From: Methanococcoides seepicolus
Lineage (GTDB): Archaea > Halobacteriota > Methanosarcinia > Methanosarcinales > Methanosarcinaceae
Reading direction: 5' to 3'
DNA length: 64,000 bases
Assembly (NCBI RefSeq): GCF_023684405.1
Contig: NZ_JAGSOI010000001.1
Location: 1 to 64,000, forward strand
In this document: piece by piece, positions 26,154 to 34,054 of the stretch
Layout: each line of letters opens with the position of its first letter
Numbering within the stretch: position 1 is the stretch's first letter
Notes under the pieces: model-generated
Database searches by the model: none
What the model saw: only the letters and a program-made list of their open reading frames with translations
What the model was told of the DNA's origin: nothing
Position numbers and translations under genes: made by a program

Positions 26154-26528
26154 TCACTCACCCAGGAGTTCCTTATCAATATTTGCGACCAGACCGGTCA
26201 CTTTTTCATACCACTTATCGATATTTTCCTGGATCATTTCTTTGACCCTTGTGGGATCAACAGCCACATATTCATAGAAATAGCCACCTATATCGATGGT
26301 CTTGGTCTCACGATAAACAAGACCACATGAGATGAGGTTCTGCAGTGAACGATAAGCTGTACTGCGCTCCCGGTTAAGGAACTCACCGAGGTTTTCAGCT
26401 GTCATTGGGCCGTTTGCAAGAAGGGATTTATATGCCTCCATATCAAGTGTTTTAAGCCCCAATATACACTTTGCCACATCGTCACATTGACAATTGGCCC
26501 TTAACATTTCCCGGATCGATGTCGTCAT
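26154..26528 (-). CDS. TrmB-like winged-helix transcriptional regulator
   Basis: This 124-aa protein has a winged helix of the TrmB/MarR kind: LDMEAYKSLLANGPMTAENLGEFLNRERSTAYRSLQNLISCGLVYRETK. A wing (GGYFYEYVAVDP) and a C-terminal helix (VKEMIQENIDKWYEKVTGLVANIDKELL) suited to dimerisation follow. There is no sugar-binding TrmB domain. Two Cys pairs in CQCDDVAKCILG near the N terminus could bind metal or sense redox. It is divergent from the DUF5591 gene, and a perfect 9-bp inverted repeat lies between them, which suggests autoregulation. Confidence 0.82.
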   Translation of the reverse strand: MTTSIREMLRANCQCDDVAKCILGLKTLDMEAYKSLLANGPMTAENLGEFLNRERSTAYRSLQNLISCGLVYRETKTIDIGGYFYEYVAVDPTRVKEMIQENIDKWYEKVTGLVANIDKELLGE

Positions 26529-26564
26529 TTTTTACCACTTGATAAATTAGAACTTAGAAATTAC

Positions 26565-26585
26565 TTTTGTATAGTTTATACAAAA
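26565..26585. promoter_or_regulatory. Perfect inverted repeat TTTTGTATA-GTT-TATACAAAA, candidate operator
   Basis: Two 9-bp arms with a 3-bp spacer form a 21-bp perfect palindrome, 37 bases upstream of the TrmB-like start and 52 upstream of the DUF5591 start. A partial copy (TATAGTTTAT) recurs at 26614-26623 beside the TATA region of the plus-strand gene. The arrangement fits a self-regulating divergent pair. Binding by the adjacent regulator is inference. Confidence 0.6.
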
Positions 26586-26636
26586 CCATAACATTCACGT
26601 CGTTAATTATATATATAGTTTATCAGAATCCATCAC

Positions 26637-27323
26637 ATGTTGAAAACTATAATCCCTGAAGATGAACGCTCCAATGAGCCCCTTGATACCGAACGCCTGA
26701 TATATCACCCGGATATGATACGTGCCAATGAATGGGTATTATCAGAATATAAGCCACCGACAAGGGATTTTTGTATATTTGTCCCATGTGCAATGAGAAA
26801 ACCATACCATACTAGTCCGTCACACAAAATGTATGACCGCATAATCTTTGGAATTCTCGAACAGGAAAATGCACATGTGGTCGTTTTCGGGACCTGCGGG
26901 ATAACCCCCAGAGAGATCGATACAGAATATCCATTCACAGACTATAAGTTCATGATGGGAAAATGCAATGTGGCAAAGATAAAACGGGATTTTATAAAGA
27001 TGGAAAGCGAGAGGCTTGCAAGATATCTCGAAAAAACACGTGATAACTACAAGCACAGGGTCGCCTACTGCATAGGAGATTTCAGAACAGCAATGGAAAA
27101 AGCTGTTAAGATGACAAATATAGAAGTCTCAATTATTCCTAAAAAAGAAACAATGGAAGAACTTGCCAACCCTGACAAGCGTTTCGTCTATGGCAGCCTG
27201 AGCCAGCAACAGTACCTTCAGGACTTTTCAGATTCCATCACAGAAAAAATGAACATCGACGCACGCACTGTTGGCGTTCACGAAGACCTGTCCACCAATG
27301 ATATGGACTGGTACCTTTTGTAA
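26637..27323 (+). CDS. DUF5591 protein related to the archaeosine synthase ArcS core
   Basis: The 228-aa protein carries the DUF5591 signature FVPCAMRKPYHTSPSHKMYDRI, then HVVVFGTCGITPREID. ArcS, which makes archaeosine at tRNA position 15, has an equivalent PCSxRKPYxxSxSH segment. This protein lacks the large transglycosylase and PUA regions of full ArcS, so it is a stand-alone core. Whether it acts in archaeosine synthesis with a partner is unknown. TATATATA centred near 26612 would start RNA close to the ATG, so the message may be leaderless. A TrmB-like regulator is divergent from it. Confidence 0.72.
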   Translation: MLKTIIPEDERSNEPLDTERLIYHPDMIRANEWVLSEYKPPTRDFCIFVPCAMRKPYHTSPSHKMYDRIIFGILEQENAHVVVFGTCGITPREIDTEYPFTDYKFMMGKCNVAKIKRDFIKMESERLARYLEKTRDNYKHRVAYCIGDFRTAMEKAVKMTNIEVSIIPKKETMEELANPDKRFVYGSLSQQQYLQDFSDSITEKMNIDARTVGVHEDLSTNDMDWYLL

Positions 27324-27356
27324 AGCAGATCAATTATCAAAAAAAGTTTAAAATTA

Positions 27357-27374
27357 GGTACCTTAAAAGGTACC
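27357..27374. terminator. Palindrome between convergent genes (GGTACCTT-AA-AAGGTACC)
   Basis: A perfect 8-bp inverted repeat with a 2-bp centre lies between the convergent ends of the DUF5591 and KaiC-like genes. It could form a terminator hairpin for both strands. T-richness downstream is modest. A third copy of GGTACCTT lies inside the DUF5591 gene end at 27310-27317. Confidence 0.5.
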
Positions 27375-27392
27375 TTCTTGTTCTGTAAAATA

Positions 27393-28124
27393 TTATTTCT
27401 CGAGGTATGGAGACTGCGGAAGTACTGCCATTCCGCTGTCGGAAATGTTGAGCACCCTTACTTCATTGATAGTGCCTGAACCCCTGAGCTTCATGACATA
27501 GACAGTACGCTGCAAGTTGCTTCCAATAATCTCACGACCGAGCTTGATAACAGAATCAGCACCATACTCGACCATCTCATCAAGACCGAACATTGAGCCT
27601 ACTGTGACAAGGGCAGTGACCTCGCGTTTCCTGAAGACACCGAAGACATCATCGATCAATGTGCGGAGCTTATAATTGGACTCGATAGCAAGGAACATTG
27701 CCTCAACGGAATCGATAAAGACCCTGTCAGGTTTTACTTCCTCAAGCTTGCTCTCAATAAGCTTCTTGAAGCTCTTGATAAGTTCCGTAGGAGCGATCTC
27801 CACACTTTTCTGAAGACGAAGACTTGGGTCTGTAATATCCACAAATACAAGTTTTCCATCATTTACCAGACCATCAAGATCCCATCCGAAAGAAGATTGC
27901 ATTTCACGTACAAGAGACTTTGACTCTTCAGAGGTGATTATACACATCGTTGTTTCGCCCTTGTTGACACCTTCCATCAGGAACTGTGTGCCAAAAATTG
28001 TTTTGCCGGTACCGGACTTTCCTGAAACTACGTTAGCAGTCCCTTTGAAAAAACCACCTTTCAACATCTCATCCAGACCACGAATTCCCGTACTGACCCT
28101 TTCTTGAATTACTTCATCAGCCAT
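27393..28124 (-). CDS. KaiC-like RecA-superfamily ATPase
   Basis: This single KaiC/RAD55-type domain (243 aa) begins STGIRGLDEMLKGGFFKGTANVV. Walker A GKSGTGKT is at 35-42, catalytic Glu pair in ITSEESK, and Walker B in DRVFIDSVEAMFL. The ending VYVMKLRGSGTINEVRVLNISDSGMAV is typical of archaeal KaiC-like proteins that act in signalling or gene regulation. No partner gene is adjacent on the same strand; promoter-like AT-rich sequence lies upstream. The role is unknown. Confidence 0.86.
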   Translation of the reverse strand: MADEVIQERVSTGIRGLDEMLKGGFFKGTANVVSGKSGTGKTIFGTQFLMEGVNKGETTMCIITSEESKSLVREMQSSFGWDLDGLVNDGKLVFVDITDPSLRLQKSVEIAPTELIKSFKKLIESKLEEVKPDRVFIDSVEAMFLAIESNYKLRTLIDDVFGVFRKREVTALVTVGSMFGLDEMVEYGADSVIKLGREIIGSNLQRTVYVMKLRGSGTINEVRVLNISDSGMAVLPQSPYLEK

Positions 28125-28305
28125 ATTTACACCTGATAGTTATATTAGATTATGTTGAATATTTTTAAAAGAATTTTGAGAACCATACAGCAATGAAAAG
28201 ATGCACCTCAATCGATCGAACATCTTAGAAACAACTGTATTGAAACATCAATATGTCTTGTTATGATATAAAAAATGATTTATGCCATGTAAAAATGATT
28301 GGAAC

Positions 28306-28677
28306 TTAGCCCTCCACAACTTCTTCCTCCCCTTCCCGTAGAACCTCAAGGAAAATATCCCTGAACAACAATTTCTCGACCGTCCTCGCAACATATCCGC
28401 GATGCTGGTGTTTCTGTATATCCTCATTAAGACGAAGATCAGAATCCACCTGAATACGTATCAGACATAATCTGAATCCTTCAGCATCCTTTAGTTCAAG
28501 GGAATAAAAACGATCCAATAAATAAGGAAGTATATATGGATCATCTATAGCTTCACAAAGAAGCAATTGCTCCTCAGATATCCCAGTAACATCCGCAGCT
28601 AAGGACAGATCACCTGTTATCAATCGGAGACTTTTCAAAGAATATTTCTTATTATCAATAGTTATATATTCGACCAT
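28306..28677 (-). CDS. Unknown protein at the end of the cob operon
   Basis: I do not recognise this 123-aa protein. It is acidic and helical; residues 30-60 (DVTGISEEQLLLCEAIDDPYILPYLLDRFYSL) could be a helix-turn-helix-like or protein-interaction segment, and the tail LREGEEEVVEG is strongly acidic. It starts 14 bases after the cobY stop on the same strand, so it is probably the last gene of the cobD-cbiB-cobZ-cobS-cobY operon. Involvement in cobamide synthesis is inferred from position only. Confidence 0.65.
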   Translation of the reverse strand: MVEYITIDNKKYSLKSLRLITGDLSLAADVTGISEEQLLLCEAIDDPYILPYLLDRFYSLELKDAEGFRLCLIRIQVDSDLRLNEDIQKHQHRGYVARTVEKLLFRDIFLEVLREGEEEVVEG

Positions 28678-28691
28678 ATGACCCCGACCTA

Positions 28692-29312
28692 TCAGTTAGA
28701 GAACAAATTCTTCATAAGGAGATCTTCACACCGCTTCATATCATCCACCGTATTGATGTTCAATGCGATCTCAGGATCATCCAGCATATAATTGTGATAT
28801 TCCTGCTCCTCGTTAATGAATTTCCCATCAAGAATATTGATGCCTGCAGGCACAATAAGATTTCCCTCCCAATTAAATACGGTATCAGGCCTGATACCAA
28901 CTTCCTTACAAAGAGAGATAGGAACGAAAACAGACATCGAAGAACTATCACAGTCCTGATAAGCCTCAATGATGGAATCAATTAATTTAGGAGTCACCAT
29001 TGGCAGATCAGACATGATTATCATCACAGGTTCCCTGATATTGGAACTCTCCACTGCATATACCATGTCACCCACGTAATTGTCACCATTGGTATTGATC
29101 GCCTGGATGTGATCCCCATATTTTTCATTCACAAGTTCTTCGGTAGCAGGGGTTGAGGGGGAGACCGCCACAAATATACGTTCAATGTAGGAGGATCTCT
29201 CAAGCGAGTCGATCACATAACTTATGAGAGGCTTACCGAGAAGCTCGACACATGGTTTTTCACCCATACCGAGCCGAAGTCCCTGGCCACCGGCCATTAT
29301 AACGGCATCCAA
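28692..29312 (-). CDS. cobY: Adenosylcobinamide-phosphate guanylyltransferase CobY (copy 1)
   Basis: CobY is the archaeal enzyme that transfers GMP from GTP to adenosylcobinamide phosphate, replacing bacterial CobU. The 206-aa nucleotidyltransferase starts MDAVIMAGGQGLRLGMGEKPCVELLGKPLI. It has VMIIMSDLPMV for metal binding and ends with ALNINTVDDMKRCEDLL. The start overlaps the cobS end by 16 bases. A second copy at 33.4 kb shares most motifs, so the genome has two. Confidence 0.9.
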   Translation of the reverse strand: MDAVIMAGGQGLRLGMGEKPCVELLGKPLISYVIDSLERSSYIERIFVAVSPSTPATEELVNEKYGDHIQAINTNGDNYVGDMVYAVESSNIREPVMIIMSDLPMVTPKLIDSIIEAYQDCDSSSMSVFVPISLCKEVGIRPDTVFNWEGNLIVPAGINILDGKFINEEQEYHNYMLDDPEIALNINTVDDMKRCEDLLMKNLFSN

Positions 29313-30112
29313 AAGAGACCCCCGTAACCATTATTGACCGCAGTGATAGCAACTGTAAGCACCATCAATACGATGATCCTTGCAATTTCATTTGCTGTAC
29401 CGATACAATCCCCATTTATGCCCTTGAAATGGCGGTTGGAAATATTCAATATTACAAAAGCTGTAACAATTGCAGAGATATAACCTATGATACCAAGGGT
29501 TCCAAATGCCAGCACACATGCCAATGCACCAAGCACGAAGGATACAACATACCTTGCAAATGTAGTATTATTGATTATCATGGAACCAAGACCTTCATGG
29601 ATAGGCTTGCCAAATGCAGCCAGTGTCAGCATAGCCTGTTTTGCACTGATCTCAGCTATAAGAAGAGAGATGGGAACGATGAGTGCAGCATTGTCCGAGA
29701 AGAACAGGACCTCTGCCTGCAGGGAAGATATCGATGCATACAAAGCGATCAATGCCAAAACCGTATAACTGACTCCCCCGATACCGAGAGACAGATCTTT
29801 AAGGGCATTGACCTTCTTTTCCAAAGAACCGTGTGCTGTTGCACCATCGCCGAAATCACCCAGACCATCAAGATGATTCAATCCTGTAATATAATAGATG
29901 AACACCATTATCAGTACAGCGCTTATGGTCGAAGGGAGGAAAGATTCGGTCAAATATGCAAAAATGCCTATCATAGCCCCAAGGACAATGCCTGCAAAGG
30001 TCTGGAGATAACTGCGCTTTACAAGTTCATCAAGCCCTTCCATGGACATACCCACAGGTATTGTGGAAAGGAAACCAAAGCTTGTTCTAAGGGCAAGTAA
30101 AAATCCGCTCAT
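29297..30112 (-). CDS. cobS: Adenosylcobinamide-GDP ribazoletransferase
   Basis: CobS joins adenosylcobinamide-GDP to alpha-ribazole (phosphate) at the membrane, completing the lower loop. The 271-aa protein is hydrophobic with about six or seven transmembrane stretches. It has the family acidic motif LNHLDGLGDFGDGATAHGS near residue 80 and a late FKGINGDCIGTANEIAR segment. It begins at an ATGA overlap with cobZ and overlaps cobY downstream. The product of CobY is its substrate. Confidence 0.93.
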   Translation of the reverse strand: MSGFLLALRTSFGFLSTIPVGMSMEGLDELVKRSYLQTFAGIVLGAMIGIFAYLTESFLPSTISAVLIMVFIYYITGLNHLDGLGDFGDGATAHGSLEKKVNALKDLSLGIGGVSYTVLALIALYASISSLQAEVLFFSDNAALIVPISLLIAEISAKQAMLTLAAFGKPIHEGLGSMIINNTTFARYVVSFVLGALACVLAFGTLGIIGYISAIVTAFVILNISNRHFKGINGDCIGTANEIARIIVLMVLTVAITAVNNGYGGLFWMPL

Positions 30113-30696
30113 CCTGCTATCACACCACTATTATCGAGATTCTTCTTTGGCTTCCTTTCATTTTCAGCCGCTTCTGCCATGCCCCTTGTGTACATGTTGG
30201 CAGAAACACCACCAATAAGACCTCCAATGACATCATCCATGAAAGGTCCCAGTTTTGAAAGGATACCAGGTTTTTGTTTGTCGAACCTCACAAACTCGAA
30301 AATGCCCTTATCCCCACTGATATATTTAGCAATGCTCATTCCCATGACCTCATCGGCGATGATGAACGTCAGATCCTTCTCATAAGAACTTCTGCTGATA
30401 TTCGGAAGTTTGCCTTTTTCACCCTCCCGCTCCAGCAGTATACCGGAATATATCAGAAGACACAGGTTAGCATCGGAGATAGCAATATCCAGTTCCCTCC
30501 TGAAGCGTTCCTCTGCAATCTCACGGGTCTCAAGCCCGGGATGGGGAGCATAAAGCTCAAGAGCAGTATCAACAAGCATATCCACGGTGATACCTTCTTC
30601 TTCCAGTATTTCGATGATATTATGATTAATATCGCCTTCCAATTCCTTTGGTTGGTCTTTTTTGAGATCCTGAGAGTCTATATCTGACAATTTCAT
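30109..30696 (-). CDS. cobZ: Alpha-ribazole-5'-phosphate phosphatase CobZ
   Basis: CobZ, characterised in Methanosarcina mazei, removes the phosphate from alpha-ribazole 5'-phosphate and is unrelated to bacterial CobC. The 195-aa protein has the phosphatidylglycerophosphatase-A-like parts expected: GITVDMLVDTALELYAPHPGLETREIAEERF, TFIIADEVMGMSIAKYI and GPFMDDVIGGLIGGVSANMY. The ATG at 30696 is preferred over a GTG at 30705 because GTGAT there looks like the ribosome site. It sits between cbiB (22-nt gap) and cobS (4-bp overlap). Confidence 0.9.
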   Translation of the reverse strand: MKLSDIDSQDLKKDQPKELEGDINHNIIEILEEEGITVDMLVDTALELYAPHPGLETREIAEERFRRELDIAISDANLCLLIYSGILLEREGEKGKLPNISRSSYEKDLTFIIADEVMGMSIAKYISGDKGIFEFVRFDKQKPGILSKLGPFMDDVIGGLIGGVSANMYTRGMAEAAENERKPKKNLDNSGVIAG

Positions 30697-30718
30697 AATT
30701 ATCACTTACAAGGTTCGA

Positions 30719-31714
30719 TTATAGATAGTTGATTAAATTCGATATAATATAGATTAACGCCACAGATATTATTACAACAAGTATTGAAGACATACCGATA
30801 ACTTCTGCTGCCTTTTTAATATCTTCTGCCTTTGGCAATGAGAGGCCCTTACCTATAACATAGGTATTGGGTTTCTCAAGCCGGACACCAAGAGTCCCTG
30901 CAATTGCAGCCATCGGATAACCGGAATTAGGAGAAGGCGTTGTCATGCAGTCTGTTGATGCACACCTGAACGCCCCAATATGGTCCAGTCCTTTGCTCTT
31001 CAAGAGAACACTTGAAAGGAAAGAACCTGCCATGATGAACACCACACAGATACGTGCAGGTATCCAGTTAAGCACATCATCGGTCTTTGCTGAGAAATAA
31101 CCAATGTCCCTGTACTTCTCATTCATGTAGCCCACCATTGAATCAAGCGTACTTACCGCTTTGAAGATGTAAGCACCTATAAGGCCGTAAGGGCCGAATA
31201 TCACATAGTAGAACAACGGGCTCAATATACCGTCAACGAAGTTCTCGGAGCAGGTCTCAATGACAGAAGAGGACACCTGCCCTTCGGTTAACTGTGAAGT
31301 ATCCCTGCTCACATACATTGAGAGCTTTTTACGTGCAGATACAAGATCACCTTTTTCCAGTTCACCATAGACTTCCATTGCAGCTTCCAGTAATCTGCGA
31401 ATGGCGAACGTGGATTTCAGGAAATAGGCCTCAATGAGAAGCACTACGAATTCCGGAATGAACGATAGATTTGCGATAAGAAGCACAACATAAGCTATAG
31501 AAGCTGCAAATAAGATGACAATGAGAGCAAATACCACACCATATGCTTTTTTATGTGTGGCTGGCACTTTTTTCTTGAAGAATCCAATAAGATTGCCTAT
31601 CCAGACAACTGGATGCAATGCTGTGGGTGGCTCACCTATCAACAGATCAAAACCTGTTGCCAGAAGGAGCACGAATATCAGATGCCCCGTGTCAGGCAGG
31701 AAAGGTTCGATCAT
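30719..31714 (-). CDS. cbiB: Adenosylcobinamide-phosphate synthase
   Basis: This membrane protein attaches aminopropanol phosphate to cobyric acid. The 331-aa sequence has the family start (FDLLIGEPPTALHPVVWIGNLIGFF), then RKKLSMYVSRDTSQL and FVDGILSPLFYYVIFGPYGLIGAYIFKAVSTLDSMVGY. Late segments are TPSPNSGYPMAAIAGTLGVRLEKP and a hydrophobic tail. Its ATG overlaps the cobD stop as ATGA. Archaeal databases often call it CobD, which should not be confused with the decarboxylase next to it. Confidence 0.93.
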   Translation of the reverse strand: MIEPFLPDTGHLIFVLLLATGFDLLIGEPPTALHPVVWIGNLIGFFKKKVPATHKKAYGVVFALIVILFAASIAYVVLLIANLSFIPEFVVLLIEAYFLKSTFAIRRLLEAAMEVYGELEKGDLVSARKKLSMYVSRDTSQLTEGQVSSSVIETCSENFVDGILSPLFYYVIFGPYGLIGAYIFKAVSTLDSMVGYMNEKYRDIGYFSAKTDDVLNWIPARICVVFIMAGSFLSSVLLKSKGLDHIGAFRCASTDCMTTPSPNSGYPMAAIAGTLGVRLEKPNTYVIGKGLSLPKAEDIKKAAEVIGMSSILVVIISVALIYIISNLINYL

Positions 31715-33204
31715 AAACGAGGCTCCAGCACCTTATCCCACGCTTTTTTCAATTTAATGTCCATATCGCCAGCCTCTGAAAGCACATAGAGAAGCTCTTC
31801 CACAACATCCTTTTCATGAACGAGAACACAATCCTCACAACTCCAGACCTGACCGCCACTGGAGCGGTCGACCCACTTGCCCCCTGTACGTTCATCCTCA
31901 CATCCATAGAAAGGACAGAAACAGAAAGTGCAATCCTGACCGCTGAAATGACATGGGTAATAAGGGCAATCAAGGTTCCCACCAGAAGGAGCTGCATTTC
32001 CACTTTCAAGCATTGAAACAAGATCAGCTTTTGCATCGTCCCTTGCTTTTTCAACAACGACCTTTCCTATTGCCTGTGACAGTCTGTCAGTCTCCTCCTT
32101 GGGACGGACAGCGATACGGACAAAGTCCTCACCCAGGGATGGGAAAGAACTGCAATCCCTTATAAGCACCCCATGTGCAGCCAGACGCTGCGTGAGTTCA
32201 ACAGAATCAAGGGGGGAGGCACTGATATCAACAAGGATATAGTTCACGGTGCTTTGAAGCGGTGTGAACTTGCGTATCCCTGAGATGCGCTCAGTAAGAT
32301 AATTACGGTCGTTTTCAATGGCCTTACGTGATGCCACAAGATACGGACTGTTGCAACCGCCTTCCATGTTAAGCATTGCTATTCCGATCTCCTCGGGAAT
32401 GGAACCGAGATTCCACGAAAGTCTTGCAGTGTTCAATGCATTTGCAATTGTTTTTGAAGCCACACCGAACCCGAGACGGACACCAGGGATAGCAAAATCC
32501 TTAGTAAGAGAGCGAAGAATGAAAAGATGATCGTTATCGATCACAGTATCAGTGATAGTTTGTGAAGGATCGTCCGTAAGTTCGATGAAGGCTTCATCTA
32601 CGAACAAGAGAGTGTTATTGATAACACATCTTTTTGCGAGTGACAGAATATCATCCCTTTTATGAAGCTTACCGGTAGGGTTGTTCGGATTACATACGAA
32701 AAGGATCTTTGCACCCCCAAGCACATCGTCGGAGAGATCAAAGATATCATCCTGTCCTATGTAACGAACATCTGCGCCTGCTACGTTGCATTGTTGTTCA
32801 TATTCGACAAACGTAGGGTGGGGTATCAGTACAATATCGCCCTGATCCACTATCGCCTCTGCCACAAGCCTGATTATCTCACAGGAACCATTGCCCGGAA
32901 CTATGTTCTCGATAGACAGCCCGTTACCCAGAAACCGAACAGCGGCCTTTCTAAATTCAAGATAACGGTTATCAGGATATTGCCCAAATCGCCCCATGGC
33001 ATGCTCTAGCAAGCTGTCAAGGTCAAGCCCGCCTAAAGGATGGTCGAAGGGACTTCCGAGGGGGTTAAGGCTGGCGCTCAGGTCCAGCATCTCCGATGCC
33101 GGGATGCCATACTTGTCAGCCATTTCACGAATAAGCCCGCCATGTGAGGGACAGGCCAATTCTATAATGTTTTCTTTCAGAGGGAGTTCTTTTTCTTGTG
33201 ACAC
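31711..33204 (-). CDS. cobD: L-threonine-O-3-phosphate decarboxylase with C-terminal Cys-rich domain (copy 1)
   Basis: The PLP-dependent N-terminal 380 residues belong to the histidinol-phosphate aminotransferase-like CobD family. They have CNPNNPTGKL, LFVDEAFIELTDD and the PLP Lys in LRSLTKDFAIPGVRLGFG. The last 110 residues hold a Cys/His cluster (CPYYPCHFSGQDCTFCFCPFYGC, WSCEDC), a likely metal site. The equivalent Methanosarcina mazei protein was reported to phosphorylate threonine as well as decarboxylate it, giving the aminopropanol arm. The start is GTG at 33204 with a TATA box close upstream. A paralogue lies at 34-35.5 kb. Confidence 0.9.
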   Translation of the reverse strand: MSQEKELPLKENIIELACPSHGGLIREMADKYGIPASEMLDLSASLNPLGSPFDHPLGGLDLDSLLEHAMGRFGQYPDNRYLEFRKAAVRFLGNGLSIENIVPGNGSCEIIRLVAEAIVDQGDIVLIPHPTFVEYEQQCNVAGADVRYIGQDDIFDLSDDVLGGAKILFVCNPNNPTGKLHKRDDILSLAKRCVINNTLLFVDEAFIELTDDPSQTITDTVIDNDHLFILRSLTKDFAIPGVRLGFGVASKTIANALNTARLSWNLGSIPEEIGIAMLNMEGGCNSPYLVASRKAIENDRNYLTERISGIRKFTPLQSTVNYILVDISASPLDSVELTQRLAAHGVLIRDCSSFPSLGEDFVRIAVRPKEETDRLSQAIGKVVVEKARDDAKADLVSMLESGNAAPSGGNLDCPYYPCHFSGQDCTFCFCPFYGCEDERTGGKWVDRSSGGQVWSCEDCVLVHEKDVVEELLYVLSEAGDMDIKLKKAWDKVLEPRL

Positions 33205-33228
33205 GCTGATCGAATAATGTAAAGAACC

Positions 33229-33260
33229 GAAAATATATTAAGTTATTCAATTTAGCTTTC
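33229..33260 (-). promoter_or_regulatory. Promoter-like box upstream of cobD copy 1
   Basis: Minus-strand ATAACTTAATATATT lies about 27-42 bases from the GTG start and matches the box upstream of cobD copy 2 (35587-35600) almost base for base. TATA at this distance would give a leader of under ten bases. The shared box suggests that the duplication included the promoter. Confidence 0.5.
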
Positions 33261-33368
33261 TTTAACGAAATACATAATTGAATAAAAACCAATGCTGCGA
33301 ACATAAAAAGGTAACATTATAAATAAAATAATAAAAAAAGAAAATCAGGTTGGTTTGATTCGATCCCT

Positions 33369-33983
33369 TTATACCATTCTGGCCAATAGCATTTCCTCAC
33401 ACTTTGCCAGTTCAACGACCGAGTCCACATTGATCGCAACTTCAGGAATATGAGTCAGATAATCGGAATCCACCTGCTCTTCCTCTATCTTAGCAGAATC
33501 AAGGACATTTATACCCACCGGGACCAGCATTTCACCGTTCTTGTTGAACACTGTACCCGGCCGCAACCCCAGCTCCCGGAAAAGCCCAATAGGAGCATAA
33601 ACTGACATTGCCGGAATGGAACGTTCCTCATAGCTTTCAACTATGGCATCAATATGTTCTGATCCGACCAGAGGGAGGTCCGGCATCAATATCATGACAG
33701 GACCGGTGCTGCCAGCATCTTTGACAGCATTTACCATATCCCCAACATAATTATCACCAGGGGTACGGAGAATGAGAACGTCATCCCCATAGCGATCCCT
33801 GACACACGATTCGGTTTCAGGAGAATATGGAGAGGTCTGAACGAAAACACGTCCTATGTGTTCTGCACCAAGAAGCGAGTCAAGAAGATAACTGATAAGT
33901 GGCCTGTCGATAAGCATCACACATGCTTTTTCCTCCACGCCAAGCCTCTGGGCAAGACCGCCTGCCATAACGATAGCATCCAT
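33369..33983 (-). CDS. cobY: CobY-like guanylyltransferase (copy 2)
   Basis: This 204-aa paralogue of the CobY at 28.7 kb shares MDAIVMAGGLAQRLGVEEKACVMLIDRPLISYLLDSLL, GDNYVGDMVNAVKDA, VMILMPDLPLVGSEHIDAIVESYEE and VAINVDSVVELAKCEEMLL. The catalytic segments appear intact. It starts at ATG 33983 behind GGTGGATGA; a start three codons earlier is possible. It follows cobD copy 2 by 71 bases on the same strand. Whether it works on adenosylcobinamide phosphate or on a variant nucleotide substrate is unknown. Confidence 0.83.
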   Translation of the reverse strand: MDAIVMAGGLAQRLGVEEKACVMLIDRPLISYLLDSLLGAEHIGRVFVQTSPYSPETESCVRDRYGDDVLILRTPGDNYVGDMVNAVKDAGSTGPVMILMPDLPLVGSEHIDAIVESYEERSIPAMSVYAPIGLFRELGLRPGTVFNKNGEMLVPVGINVLDSAKIEEEQVDSDYLTHIPEVAINVDSVVELAKCEEMLLARMV

Positions 33984-34054
33984 TTTAGTCATCCACCATC
34001 AAGAATATGAGACCGATATCTAAAGACATCGGCGCTTAGAACACTAGAAACACA

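Noticed and set aside
29429-30100. 223-codon plus-strand ORF opposite cobS
   Set aside because: It is the antisense of a well-supported gene, rich in Cys and His from reverse-complemented hydrophobic codons, with no ribosome site.
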